64,000 bases of DNA from Cherax quadricarinatus. Its lineage: Eukaryota > Arthropoda > Malacostraca > Decapoda > Parastacidae. A model generated the notes under the pieces. That model made no database searches. It had not been told where the DNA came from and saw only the letters and a list, made by a program, of their open reading frames with translations. Location: NCBI RefSeq assembly GCF_038502225.1, contig NC_091301.1:17102196-17166195 (forward strand), read 5' to 3'. Below are positions 37,640 through 48,675 of this stretch, piece by piece (position 1 is the stretch's first letter; every line of letters starts with the position of its first letter). Both the position numbers and the translations under genes were made by a program.

Positions 37640-37795
37640 CCCCCCATGAGGGATCGCTAAATCTGTATGCGTCCTACTGAGCCTGGGAAATGGAAGGCAA
37701 TCAGATTTGATCCAAGAGAGGGGTAGCTCCAGTTCCCTGGATCAAGAGTTTTTCATCATCATCGAGGCCTCCTCCCACCTCCTACTGGAGGGTGT
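37640..37795 (-). mobile_element. SINE-like retroposon, diverged copy
   Basis: On the minus strand AAACTCTTGATCCAGGGAAC, GAGCTACCCC, TCTGATTGCCTTCC and CATACAGATTTAGCGATCCC align in order with the full-length copies at 9641 and 27140. Target duplications not found. Confidence 0.55.
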
Positions 37796-38256
37796 ACAGG
37801 TGGTAGGGATACCAAATAACCAACGGTAACATTGAAATTGTGGTTGCTAACAATGTTGCCACTCTCCTGAGTGAAGGCGAGCGGACCCTTAGTTGCTTAA
37901 GTGAAGAGAGCTTGTTTACGAATGTAAAAAATAATTCCCCCGCCCCGAGAATTACAAAATACAGCGATGATAATCCTTTAATTAAAAATTTCACTGATGA
38001 ATGCGCATCGGCAGACAGCAGGCTACTCAGGACGCGTTGTTTTCGTGTAGAGTTACTGCGTCTTCACACGCAAAATTCCAGTGTTTTAGAGCGAGTTACT
38101 GTCCGTCTTACGCGCTCCAAATGACTTGGGGTAGAGACCTCTGTAATTTTTAATGATGATTAGGTGTGGCACGCTGGTGGAGATGGTCCTCAGGGGCGAT
38201 ACTTACACCTGCCACACTCAATCTCTAATTTTCCTTTCAACAGTCAGGCTTCCGGA
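37796..38256. other. Anonymous DNA upstream of a Penelope remnant
   Basis: The plus frame at 37840-38124 has no recognisable domain. Confidence 0.45.
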
Positions 38257-38640
38257 TTATGAATTATAGTAGAAATCTCTTTCAGTGTTAATTATCACAG
38301 TGAACATTTTTATACTCACTGATATTGAGCGAAGTCGAAATTCCCGAAATCTTCTTAGGATATTCCATATTTTAACTGTCAAAATAGTGAAATCCTCAAA
38401 TGTAAGGGGATGGTTATTCAAGTGACAGAGATCCCTGACTGCAGAACCAGATGGTTTAGATAAGGGAAAGTCAGTGAGGTGCAATCTACCAATATGCTTT
38501 GAGATACGGTGTTGAAAGCTACGTGGGACGTTTCCCATGTATCGATTATTACGATTCCAACACTTGGAAAAAATGAACACTGGACCTCAGGTCACAAGAC
38601 AGAAGATCCGCACTTCTTTACAAATGTTATGTTGATTATT
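38257..38640 (-). pseudogene. Penelope-like element GIY-YIG endonuclease remnant
   Basis: The minus strand encodes YMGNVPRSFQHRISKHIG, SKPSGSAVRDLCHLNNHPLT and FEDFTIL. This resembles the GIY-YIG region at the C terminus of Penelope-like retroelements (YIG, then RI-H, then SAVRDH blocks). The expected initial GIY/VYK segment and the C-terminal LE-L block are eroded; the frame stops at 38257. No reverse transcriptase is adjacent. The element's products would act as a nuclear nicking nuclease for retrotransposition; this copy is dead. Confidence 0.6.
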
Positions 38641-38697
38641 AAATACACAAAGAATATTAATTTGTGGAAAGGAATGCTCTAATATATGCTGCTCAAT

Positions 38698-39262
38698 TGC
38701 GTATTATACCAAACACATCTCCTGAGCAGCACATCAACCAAATATATGCTGTAGCACATGGGCAAGTGGGGAACCTATGAATAGCATTCCAGTATCTCAG
38801 TAAGGAGTCGTTCCAGACCTTGAATACCATGTACGTCAGGTCCATATTGGAGTATGCAGCTCCGGTTTGGAACCCACACCTGGCCAAGCACATCAGGAAA
38901 CTAGAGAAAGTGCAAAGGGGGGACATGATAACGGTAATGTAAAATACTGAGAGGAATCGACAAGGTGGACAGAAACAGGATGTTCCAGAGAGAGGACACA
39001 GCAACAAAGAATCACAGTTGGAAGTTGAAGGCTCAGATGAGCCACAGGGATGTTAAGGAAAGTATTTCTTCAGTCATTGAGTTCTAAGGAAGTGGAATAG
39101 TCTGGAAAGTGAGGTAGCGGAGGCATGTACAATACACGGCTTTAAGAAGAGGTACGATGAAACTCATGGAGCAGGGAGATTGTGGACCTAATAGCAATCA
39201 GTGAAGAGGCGGTGCCAGGAACTATGACTCGATCGCTGCAACTACAATTAGGTGAGTACCCA
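38698..39262 (+). mobile_element. LINE family I copy A, 3' end only
   Basis: Decayed 3' part of the same CR1/Jockey-like ORF2 as the next copy: ILEYAAPVWNPHLAKHI-type sequence near 38850-38895, a deletion at about 38920, then KYFFSH- and KWNSL-related segments. It ends in AATTAGGTGAGTAC at 39246-39259 and passes into a CA-rich tract. Several stops and frameshifts. Confidence 0.8.
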
Positions 39263-39267
39263 CACAT

Positions 39268-39310
<43 letters not shown>

Positions 39311-39377
39311 CACACACGCAGACACGCATACACGCACACACGCATACGCACACATGCACACACGCACACGCACACGC
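39260..39377. repeat. (CA)n-rich tract between two LINE copies
   Basis: CA dinucleotides with CG and GCATA interruptions. It is both the 3' tail of copy A and the 5' boundary of copy B. Confidence 0.95.
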
Positions 39378-42033
39378 GGAGAAGAAAGTGATTACATAAC
39401 GGGAATGCTTCACTCTGGAGGTCCCAAGGTGGTAATAGCAGTGATGTATAACCCACCACAGAACAGCAGGAGGCCAAGGCAAGAGTACGACGAGAGCAAT
39501 AGAGCGATGGTCGACACACTTGCTGCAGTGGCCAGAAGAGCTCATGCATGCAGGACAAAGCTCCTGATCATGGGTGACTTTAACCACAAGGAGATCGATT
39601 GGGAGAACTTGGAACCGCATGGGGGCCAAGATACATGGAGGGCTAAGATGATGGAGGTGATACTGGAAAACTTCATGTACCAACACGTAAGGGACACTAC
39701 AAGAGAGAAAGGAGAGGATGAACCAGCAAGACTGGACTTAGTATTCAACTTGAGTAGTGCAGATATCGAGGACATCACATATGAGAGACCCCTTGGGGGC
39801 CAGCGATCATGTGGTTTTAAGCTTCGAATACACAGTAGAGTTAAAAGTGGAGGGAGAAGCAGGAAGGCCAGGACGAATGAAGCCAAACTACAAGAAAGGG
39901 GACTACACGGGAATGAGGAACTTCCTGAACGGGGTTCAGTGGGACAGAGAACTGGCAGGGAAGCCAGTTAATGAGATAATGGAATATGTAGCAACAATAT
40001 GCAAGGAGGCTGAGGAGAGGTTTGTACCCAAGGGTAACAGGAATAATGAAAAAGCCAGGACGAGCCCATGGTTCACCCAAAGGTGCAGGGCGGCAAAAAC
40101 CAAGTGTGCTAGGGAATGGAAGAAATATAGAAGGCAAAGGACCCAGGAGAATAAGGAGAGCAGTCGTAGAGCCAGAAACGAATATGCACAGATAAGAAGG
40201 GAGGCCCAAAGATAATATGAAAACGACAGAGCAGCGAAAGCCAAATCTGACCCGAAACTGTTATACAGCCACATCAGGAGGAAAACAACAGTCAAGGACC
40301 AGGTAATCAGGCTAAGGAAGGAAGGAGGAGAGACAACAAGAAATGACCGTGAAATATGTGAGGAACTCAACAAGAGATTCAAAGAAGTGTTCACAGAGGA
40401 GACAGAAGGGGCTCCAGAAAGACGGAGAGGTGCGGCACGCCACCAAGTGCTGGACAGTGCACACAACCGAGGAAGAAGTGAAGAGGCTTTGAGTGAGCGA
40501 GATACCTCAAAGGCAATGGGGCCAGATAACATCTCCCCATGGGTCCTGAGAGAGGGAGCAGAGGCACTGTGTGTACCCCTAACAACAATATTCAATACAT
40601 CTATCGAAACAGGGAGATTGCCTGAGGCATGGAAGACAGCAAATGTAGTCCCAATCTTTAAAAAAGGAGACAGACATGAAGCACTAAACAACAGACCAGT
40701 GTCACTGACATGTATAGTATACAAAATCATGGAGAAGGCTATCAGGAGAAGAGTGGTGGAACACCTAGAAAGGAATGATCTCATCAACAGCAGCCAACAT
40801 GGTTTCAGGGATGGGAAATCCTGTCACAAACCTACTGGAGTTCTATGACATGGTGACTGCAGTAAGACAAGAGAGAGAGGGGTGGGTTGATTGCGTTTTC
40901 CTAGACTGCAGGAAAGCGTTTGATACAGTTCCACACAAGAGATTGGTGCAAAAACTGGAGGACCAAGCAGGGATAACAGGGAAGGCACTACAATGGATCA
41001 GGGAATACTTGTCAGGAAGACAGCAGCGAGTCATGGTACGTGCCGAGGTGTCAGAGTGGGCACCTGTGACCAGCGGGGTCCCACAGGGGTCAGTCTTAGG
41101 ACCAGTGCTGTTTCTGGTATTTGTGAACGACATGACGGAAGGAATAGACTCGGAGGTGTCCCTGTTTGCAGATGACTTGAAATTGATGAGAAGAATTCAC
41201 TCGATCGAAGACCAGGCAGAACTATAAAGGGATCTGGACAGGCTGCAGACCTGGTCCAGCAATTGACTCCTGGAGTTCAATCCCACCAAGTGCAAAGTCA
41301 TGAAGATTGGGGAAGGGCAAACAAGACCGCAGACGGAGTACAGTCTAGGGGGTCAGAGACTACAAACCTCACTCAAGGAAAAAGATCTTGGGGTAAGTAT
41401 AACACCAGGCACATCTCCTGAAGCGCACATCAACCAAATAACGGCTGCATCATATGGGCGCCTAGCAAACCTCAGAACAGCATTCCGACATCTTAATAAG
41501 GAACCGTTCAGGATCCTGTACACAGTGTACGTTAGGCCCATATTGGAACCCACACCTAGCCAAGCATGTAAAGAAACTAGAGAAAGTGCAAAGGTTTGCA
41601 ACAAGACTAGTCCCAGAGCTAAGAGGTATGTCCTACGAGGAGAGGTTAAGGGAAATCGACCTGACGACACTGGAGGACAGGAGAGATAGGGGGGACATGA
41701 TAACGACATACAAAATACTGAGAGGAATTGACAAGGTGGACAAAGACAGGATGTTCCAGAGATGGGACACAGCAACAAGGGGGCACAGGTGGAAGATGAA
41801 GACAAAGATGAATCACAGAGATGTTAGGAAGTATTTCTTCAGCCACAGAGTAGTCAGGAAGTGGAATAGTTTGGGAAGCGATGTAGTGGAGGCAGGATCC
41901 ATACATAGCTTTAAGCAGAGGTATGATAAAGCTCACGGTTCAGAGAGAGTGACCTAGTAGCGATCAGTGAAGAGGCGGGGCCAGGAGCTCGGACTCGACC
42001 CCTGCAACCTCAACTAGGTGAGTACAACTAGGT
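39378..42033 (+). mobile_element. LINE family I copy B: endonuclease/reverse transcriptase ORF2, 5' truncated and broken
   Basis: The longest LINE copy here. It begins inside the APE endonuclease (VIAVMYNPPQNS, then MGDFNHKEIDWENL, then ARLDLVFNLS and, after a frameshift near 39790, GASDHVVLSFEY). It continues through KKGDRHEALNNRPVSLT, SSQHGFRDGKSC, motif A VFLDCRKAFDTVPHKR, GVPQGSVLGPVLFL and catalytic SLFADDLKL, then the C-terminal region to [20 protein letters not shown] and a final stop near 41957. The style is CR1/Jockey. Breaks: stop at 40213-40215, frameshift near 40830, stop at 41225-41227, stop near 41268, and a 20-bp deletion near 41550 between two TTGGA repeats. The 3' end has AACTAGGTGAGTAC twice in tandem, then CA. 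ORF1 and 5' UTR are absent. Confidence 0.92.
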
Positions 42034-42054
42034 GAGTACGCACACGCACACACA

Positions 42055-42433
42055 AGCAGAGGTTAAGGGAAATCGACCTGACGACAATGGAGGACAGGAG
42101 AGATAGTGGGGATATGAAAACGGCATATAAAATACTGAGAGGAATCGACAAAGTGGACAGAGACAGGATGTTACAGAGATGGGACACAACAAGGGGTCAC
42201 AGTTGGAAGTTGAAGGCTCAGATGAATAACAGGGATTTGGGAAGTATTTCTTCAGTCACAGAGTTATCAGGAAGTGGAATAGTCTGGGAAGTGATGTAGT
42301 GAAGGCGGAATCCATGCATAGCTTTGCGAAGAGGTATGATAAAGCTCGTTGAGCATGAAGAGTGACCTAGTGGCGACCAGCGAAGAGTCGGGGCCAGAAG
42401 ATGTGACTCGACCCCTGCAGCCACAACTAGGTG

Positions 42434-42446
<13 letters not shown>
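42055..42446 (+). mobile_element. LINE family I copy C, 3' end only
   Basis: Starts after a (CA)-rich tail at AGCAGAGGTTAAGGGAAATC and runs through the ORF2 C terminus (TTMEDRRDSGDMKTAYKILR) to AACTAGGTGAGTAC and (AC)n. It is the third same-direction tail in 3.8 kb. The frame breaks near 42240. Confidence 0.88.
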
Positions 42447-42577
<131 letters not shown>

Positions 42578-42774
42578 AATGATGGTAGAGAAAAAGACAG
42601 AGTGAGGCTAGACTGGGACTGGATACTGGTCAGCGATATAACCAACGAGTAGTCTCATTAAGCTAGACTTTAAGAGGATTTAACGGAAATTGAAATTGCA
42701 CTTGTAATGGCCTTGGAACCGTCTGTCCATGTATTAAGCTGTGAATCCGGCACAGACTGCGAGTTAGAAGAATA

Positions 42775-42928
42775 AAAATGAACAATGCCGTGACTGGAAC
42801 AACACACAAATAACCCGCACATAGGAGAATGAAATTATGACGATGTTTCGGTAACACCAGTGACTGGTTAATGATCAAAGCCGGACCGAAACGTCGTCAT
42901 AAGTTTCATTCTTCTCTGTGCGGGTTAC
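42775..42928. mobile_element. Foldback element, copy 3, right arm truncated
   Basis: Left arm ACAATGCCGTGACTGGAACA then CAAATAACCCGCACA. The centre holds AATGATCAAAGCCGGACCGAAAC. The right arm stops after TGTGCGGGTTA. Confidence 0.8.
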
Positions 42929-42984
42929 AAGCTATTAACTTACACTGTGCGTGGCGAAGGAAACACGCTACAGAACACGTTATT

Positions 42985-43030
42985 ATTACGACAAAGTTTC
43001 GCTGTGTGTAAAGCTTTATCAGGTCATATC
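42985..43030 (-). mobile_element. Hammerhead-like Penelope repeat fragment
   Basis: The minus strand reads CTGATAAAGCTTTACACACA followed by GCGAAACTTTG: box CTGATAA (one mismatch to CUGANGA), a 3-bp GCT/AGC helix II and GAAAC. Confidence 0.5.
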
Positions 43031-44402
43031 TTGACCCCAGGTCTCACATGCAAACCCCAGTTCTTACAGGAAACCCACAGTTCTCAGTCGTAACCACCAG
43101 TTCGTCCAGAGACCCGGCCGTTTCCCATGGGACAGCCAGTTTTCTCACGAGACAAAGCAAGCTGGTTGCCGTCTGTGTCGCATTGGAGGAGGAAAGGGAA
43201 GGTACTGTGCAGCTTGTATTCTAGTGTTTAACGGCAGGATCACCAAGGAGAAGGCCTATTTCGTCGTGGGGATGCAGACTCTGTTCTTGTTACCGGAGGC
43301 CTACAAAGAACTGGGTTTGGTAAACCAAAAAGGTGAAGGAACTTGAAGTGTGGAGCAGTTGACCCCTCTCCTGTTTCCCCTCAGTCAACACGGCCGGAAA
43401 ACCCTCCGTTTGAATTGATTGAGGTGAACGTGCCTAGGCTACAAGAATGTCTTTGGTAGAATTTCTCGTGCACAATGTTCAGCACCTCCATCGACTCGCA
43501 ACCAGTGATGGAGGGATAACATCTTCACTTCCAACTGCTTCGAGTGGTGACACGACATCCTGCTAGTAGTTGAAGTCATTGAATGATCAACTAAATATGG
43601 AATAGGGTTGCAGCTTGAGAAATTTAAATTCTGACAGCCTAAGGTGCAATGGTAGGTTTCCATCTAGGCTGGGAAGCATATCATCCATCAGGAAAAAGTT
43701 TATCTACCAACAGGAGTTTCCCAATGCCGGTTCAACCAATCATCACCTCACGTACATAAGTTTGTGGCATCGGTTGGTCAACCATGTTTACCTGTTCATG
43801 CCCACAGCTCCTGTCATGAAACTTTCAGGGAACACATAAAGAAGCCCATGGGAAAGAAAGCACATTTGCAGTATCAGCTGCAACGTAAATTCAAGCTTTC
43901 AAAAAACACCATCTGTTAGACAGGAAAGATGACCTTAGTGTATCATGATAAAATCGGACCAACAGCGGCGATCACCGACTGTAGTAGAGAAAGGGCATTG
44001 GTTTCAGAATACTGCAACAGTTCCTGCAAGTTGGTTGACAGGTTGACATTTGCTACCCAGATAGGTGACGACTGGCCCTCTGCAGGAGCCACCATCTGAG
44101 GTCAATTGAAGATGGTTATGCTGCAGGTGAGGGAGACCTGGGTGTACGCTTGTTGATCTTATCAATTCAATCGATGTCAATAAATTCTTTCCATATTAAC
44201 AGTTTATTCTTCAAAGAGACTTATACTTTGTCATTTATAGAGTTAGGATTATGTTTAATTTAATCAACAAGCTGATATAATGAATGTATATTTAAGTTAA
44301 GATAACTTTTAAATATCGCACAATAAAAATTGTTGCCCTCATCATGCTTAGAAATACCTAGGTGGGTCGTAAGCTGCTAAAGTTTGGAAACCCCAGCTTT
44401 AA
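43031..44402. other. Decayed DNA, unassigned
   Basis: A stop-free stretch at 43160-43345 could be a transposon scrap (CRIGGGKGRYCAACILVF), and CAGTTCTCA/CAGTTC motifs recur at 43055-43150, but I cannot match either to a family. Confidence 0.4.
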
Positions 44403-44480
44403 GGGGCACGTAACTTCCTCCGACTTCTAATAATATTCATTTTTCCACTAAAATCTACCTTCTCCATAATTACTATCGCA
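44403..44480 (-). mobile_element. Penelope reverse-transcriptase scrap, left arm of inverted pair
   Basis: Its reverse complement aligns to 44580-44665 at roughly 85% by eye (TCCATAATTACTATC and CTACCTT blocks). Confidence 0.5.
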
Positions 44481-44524
44481 TTTATTCAGACCTCTGCAAC
44501 ACAATTGTGCTCAAAGATTTGTTA

Positions 44525-44672
44525 AGTTATACCATGAATTAAGGAAAGATCCTGGACTTTACCTTACGAAACAGAAAGCAAACATGATAGTAATTATGGA
44601 CAAGGTAGATTATAGTGGACAAATGAACCTGTTAATAGAAAACGGAGGAACTTACGTGATGCATAAAAGATA
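44525..44672 (+). mobile_element. Penelope-like reverse-transcriptase N-terminal scrap, right arm
   Basis: Reads LRKDPGLYLTKQKANM then IVIMDKVDYSGQMNLLIENG and GTYVM. This resembles the segment upstream of the Penelope RT core (ADKG-VVVMDK-DY--KM--LL). It forms an inverted repeat with 44403-44480 across about 95 bp. Confidence 0.5.
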
Positions 44673-45059
44673 TTTGATCCGTCCTAGACAAAGACCCCAA
44701 TGGAAATAAGTCACTTCGTCCGAATTTTTTTTTTTTTTTGGGGGGGTGGGGGGGAGGAGTTATCCTAGATAATTTACACACATGTTAATAGGTATGATAA
44801 CTGTATTCATGTGCACCTATACCTAAATAAACTTACTTATAGTTTACTTACAACTATCGAGTCTCCCCTCAGTTATTTTAGATACTTGGGCGCCCCGCGT
44901 TTTCGTTGACGATAATGATTTTAGAAAACGCTTCGAGAAATATAGGATAAGCTTTAACTAACAAATTTTATGTATATCTGAGTATGGATACCATGTCAGA
45001 AACAGGAAGATAGTTTATGGATTAGTTGAGGTGTCCCTAAGGCCTAGGCGAAGGCAAGA
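44673..45059. other. Anonymous DNA
   Basis: A T13 and G-rich run at about 44727-44757; no other feature. Confidence 0.5.
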
Positions 45060-45172
45060 CTTTTCAACGTGATCACCCATCAGTTACTGACCTGACACCG
45101 CTGTGCTTATCCTAAGTGATTTAGCATCGACCCATTAAACCCGCATATAGGTGAGTGCACACACACACACAT
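45060..45172 (+). mobile_element. Possible LINE family I tail fragment
   Basis: ATATAGGTGAGTGCACACAC at 45146-45165 resembles the GGTGAGTAC(AC)n terminus. The preceding 80 bp is too diverged to align safely. Confidence 0.35.
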
Positions 45173-46165
45173 TATTGAAATTCAGAAAGAGCTAAAATTA
45201 ATCGTAGTTGTTTCAGTTGAGCAATAATGACGTAAAGTAAATTTTAGGAAAGTCGAGAAGTTGAATGAGAGAGGAGACAAATATCTTGCCCAGTTGCCAG
45301 TGTAAGTAGTACAAGATCAAAGAGGCCAGAAACAAGTAATGCCAGTAGACTAAGTTTAACACTCTAGGCAGAGGCAAGGGACAGGCAGACAGACACAGAC
45401 ACACTCACACGAACAGGAGATTGACTCCCAGAGGCAGAGTTTGGTCTACACACATCACCATACCCACTAGCAGCCCAGAACCCGCCATGAAGGACTTAGC
45501 TTCATCAATTACCCTCCGCCGTGACTTAATGATGACCTCGGGTGCAGCCTGACCTCGACTCCATTGTAAGGACGCGATATCCACTATCGGGTGAGGCGGA
45601 CCATCCAGCGAGAGCTGGTGTGCCGCCACCCGTGGGAACACTTCCACAACCCTAATTCATTTGTCAAAGGCGAAGCCATCAGGTTCTATACCCCCCTCCC
45701 TCTCCTATCCTCCACGGTAGGGATAGGTATTGTCTCGCTGGACGCAAGCCTGACAAATTACCTGATATGTTCCAGGAAGTTATATCACGACTGTGTGAGC
45801 TTTGAGTGATAGATACTGCAGAACGGCTGCAACCAAGGGAAATACTTTATCTACGAGTAAATTTTTTTACGAAAACTATCACACACGAAAATGCTGAGAA
45901 GTTTTTAGGATAATGCTGGGGTAGTAACATGAGTGAGTGCCCCAAAAATGATTAATGTCATGGTATTTCTTGCTTTCATATCACTGTTCCAAATGTGGAA
46001 TTAAACGACCAGTTGTTAAAAGATCTAAAAAAAATTGTACAGTTTGATGGACGCGTCTAACTCATTTACGTTATCGTAGAATACAATAAGTAGGAGAAAA
46101 ATCCTGTATTTCCAAATTTGTAAAACATGTGCACTGTATACATAAAACGAAGTGAATTAAGAGAC
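45173..46165. other. Anonymous DNA with a GC-balanced segment
   Basis: 45405-45830 is less AT-rich and repeat-free, with a plus frame 45591-45809 and a minus frame 45405-45647. Neither has a recognisable domain. A host exon cannot be excluded. Confidence 0.35.
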
Positions 46166-46285
46166 AGGAACGAAATGAGTCAATGAGTAACTACTAGATG
46201 AGTCAAGGAGTAACTACCAGATGAGTCAAGGAGTAACCATCAGATGAGTCAAGGAGTAACTACCAGATGAGTCAAGGAGTAACTT
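46166..46285. repeat. 23-bp minisatellite, about 5 copies
   Basis: GATGAGTCAAGGAGTAACTA plus a short variable segment. Confidence 0.88.
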
Positions 46286-46364
46286 TCAGCAGTACGTTTA
46301 ACAAGAGCAAGAAGTAGGAAGAAAGGGCAATTTTTTCAAGGAGTAACTGGATCAGTTTCAGCAG

Positions 46365-46510
46365 GAAGTGTCAGTTCCAGCAGGAAGTGTCAGTTTCAGC
46401 AGGAAGTGCCAGTTCCAGCAGGTAGTGTCAGTTCCAGCAGGAAATGTCAGTTCCAGCAGGAAGTGCCAAATCCAGGAGGAATTGCCATTTCCAGCAAGAA
46501 GTGCTACTTC
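46365..46510. repeat. 19-bp minisatellite, about 8 copies
   Basis: CCAGCAGGAAGTGTCAGTT, with increasing substitution toward 46510. Confidence 0.88.
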
Positions 46511-46639
46511 GAACAGAAAGTACCAGTTTAGTAAGTGTATGTAGGACTGTGTGTCGCAGACAGGAAGAGCCTGATTAAACAGGCAGTCAACAGTGCGTCA
46601 CAAGTGCGTCACAGTCATAAATGAAACCACAAGATTAAA

Positions 46640-46720
46640 CTATAGATGTTTCGCTCAGTGTAAAGCTTCATCAGGCCATGACTTAATAAAGCTCTACACT
46701 AAGCGAAGAGTTGTCAGAAT
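46640..46720 (-). mobile_element. Hammerhead-like Penelope repeat, inverted pair
   Basis: The minus strand has a perfect CTGATGA box (complement of 46668-46674), a short GCT/AGC helix II and GAAAC (complement of 46648-46652). The adjacent plus strand (46684-46708) carries TAATAAAGCTCTACACTAAG and GCGAAGAG, the same motif in the opposite direction. Confidence 0.5.
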
Positions 46721-46889
46721 TAAGACTTGCTCTCTTTAGTCTCTCACTTCATTGTCAGACTTACCAGAGACGTGGAATGATATAAAGAATACTGTAGATG
46801 CTAGAACCATTAATGAGAGCAAGAGTCAATACTGCAGGCACGTATCACTACAATAATGGTGTACAGTACATGAATAAGACATGGAACAC

Positions 46890-46965
46890 CTAGGCATCTT
46901 TATTGTGAAGACGTTTCACCACGCAGCGGCTTTTCATGTGGAAAGAAGCCACTGGATAGGGGTAT
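46890..46965 (-). mobile_element. Penelope-type terminal repeat fragment
   Basis: The minus strand reads ATGAAAAGCCGCTGCGTGGT then GAAACGTCTTCACAATAAAG and ATGCCTAGGTGTTCCATGTC, the block order seen at 5.8 and 8.4 kb. Confidence 0.5.
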
Positions 46966-48570
46966 CCAGTCGATGCATAAGTTACGCATTCAAATATATA
47001 TCATTGAGAATTTGAAAGATACATAACAAAAACAGGGTGTAATTCGTCAACATCAAAGAAGCGTGCAGGTAAAATCCTCATATTCAAGGTGCCCAGCATG
47101 GTCTATGTGGTCCCACCCATGTGGGTGTAGGTGCGCCATTATGGTCTTCTGGCCTTGCAATATTTCTTCTGCAGGCTCCTGTAAATTTCAACGAGTGGTG
47201 TACACTCTGGCCATCCATTGCACTTACCTCAAAGAGGGAAAATGGCCAGACCCAATGAGGCTACTGTAAGTTTATTTTTCTCTCTCTCTGAATTCTTTTT
47301 CTTTTTTTCACTGATTGATAATTTAATTATGGGCAACACAAACATGTCTCTTCTTCTTTATTGTATTTTTGTGGATCTTTTACTTTTCGTAGTCTTTAGA
47401 CGCTCTTTTCTTCCAGTGTAAATGGGATTTATAGCATCTTTGTGACGTTGTGGTTTCCTGACCGGAGACATTATTGTTTTCCTTCCGGCTAAGGTTAGTT
47501 TTTGTTGTGGGAAAATTTGTGATAATGTTTTGAAAAAGGCAGCTTTTGTATTATTCATAAATCAAGGTCCAATTAAATTAATTTTGACTCTTATACACAA
47601 ACACATTGTGAAAATAGGAACTCTGTGAGCGACTAGAAACACTGAGAGCAAAGCTACTTAAATAGTGGTGCTGGAAAGGGCCGCCCCTCAGCCTCTTCTT
47701 GTTCCCTTTTCAAAGTTACCTGGATATTGGCCCAGGATCGGTCCATTCCCATTTTCATTCTTCAAAGTCATCCCTCTCCCACCCCCAGGTCCCCCAAAAC
47801 CACTCACCTGCATCCTTCCTCAGCAAAAATCTTCCTGGGATGACCCGGACGAGTCGAGGGAAAAATGTATCTGTATGTAAATAGGAGACGATAGAGTTCT
47901 AGACGTCAGGGTTCATCCCACCTTCCTTCACATATATCGACGAGAGAAAAGTGTCGGGTACGACCAGAAAAATCCTCGGCAGTAAAATTTACGATGGAGG
48001 GATTTCCCACACGAGCGAGATACTTCGCGATTGAGGGAAATCTCAAGCTTCCGCTCGAGTGAGGTGAATCGGTTATGCAACTTGAGTCTTAGATGCATAA
48101 AAAAACCTGAATTAAAATTTGTCACGGAAGAAGATGGATGATTTCATTATTTAGAAAGCATACTGAGCGTGGATGTGGGATCTGTGAAATGCTAAGTTTA
48201 TGTGAGTGTATTTGAATGGTAGCTATATGGAGAGTGTTAATGAAGTAGGTTTGTTGATGGATTTAATGGAGTGGAGACCTGTTTAGTGGGGTGTCTGGGC
48301 TACGCCAGGTGCACTTGTTACTAGCTCAACCGACAGAAAATTTGCAAGGAAAGAAATCGAGAGTTTGGTTTATGTCATTCATGTAGCCACTTGTCTTTGT
48401 CTAATAAAAATCTGGTCTGGAAACTGTTTTATTTTGTAAGAAAAACGTTAAATATTTTATTCTGTAAGAAAAAAATGTATTATTTAGAGATCTGGTATGC
48501 TTAAATTCAGGAGCAAAATATTACTACAGACATATAAGACATATAAACTTATATTTATGTTAGAATATAT
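46966..48570. other. Anonymous DNA
   Basis: No domain is recognisable in the small frames. The (A)n-rich repeat TTTTATTNTGTAAGAAAAA occurs twice near 48430-48475. Confidence 0.45.
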
Positions 48571-48583
48571 GTACACATACACA

Positions 48584-48670
<87 letters not shown>

Positions 48671-48675
48671 ACACA
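48571..48675. repeat. (CA)n microsatellite
   Basis: About 105 bp of AC with a few AT steps at its ends. Confidence 0.95.

Noticed and set aside
37840..38124. SLFTNV in a plus frame, recalling a Penelope RT motif
   Set aside because: The surrounding residues do not match the reverse transcriptase and it lies on the opposite strand to the adjacent GIY-YIG remnant; probably chance.
39936..40787. 283-codon minus-strand frame
   Set aside because: Antisense shadow of LINE copy B ORF2.
43160..43345. Possible LTR-retrotransposon protease or gag scrap
   Set aside because: The short open stretch has no recognisable catalytic or zinc-knuckle motif and no LTRs were found.
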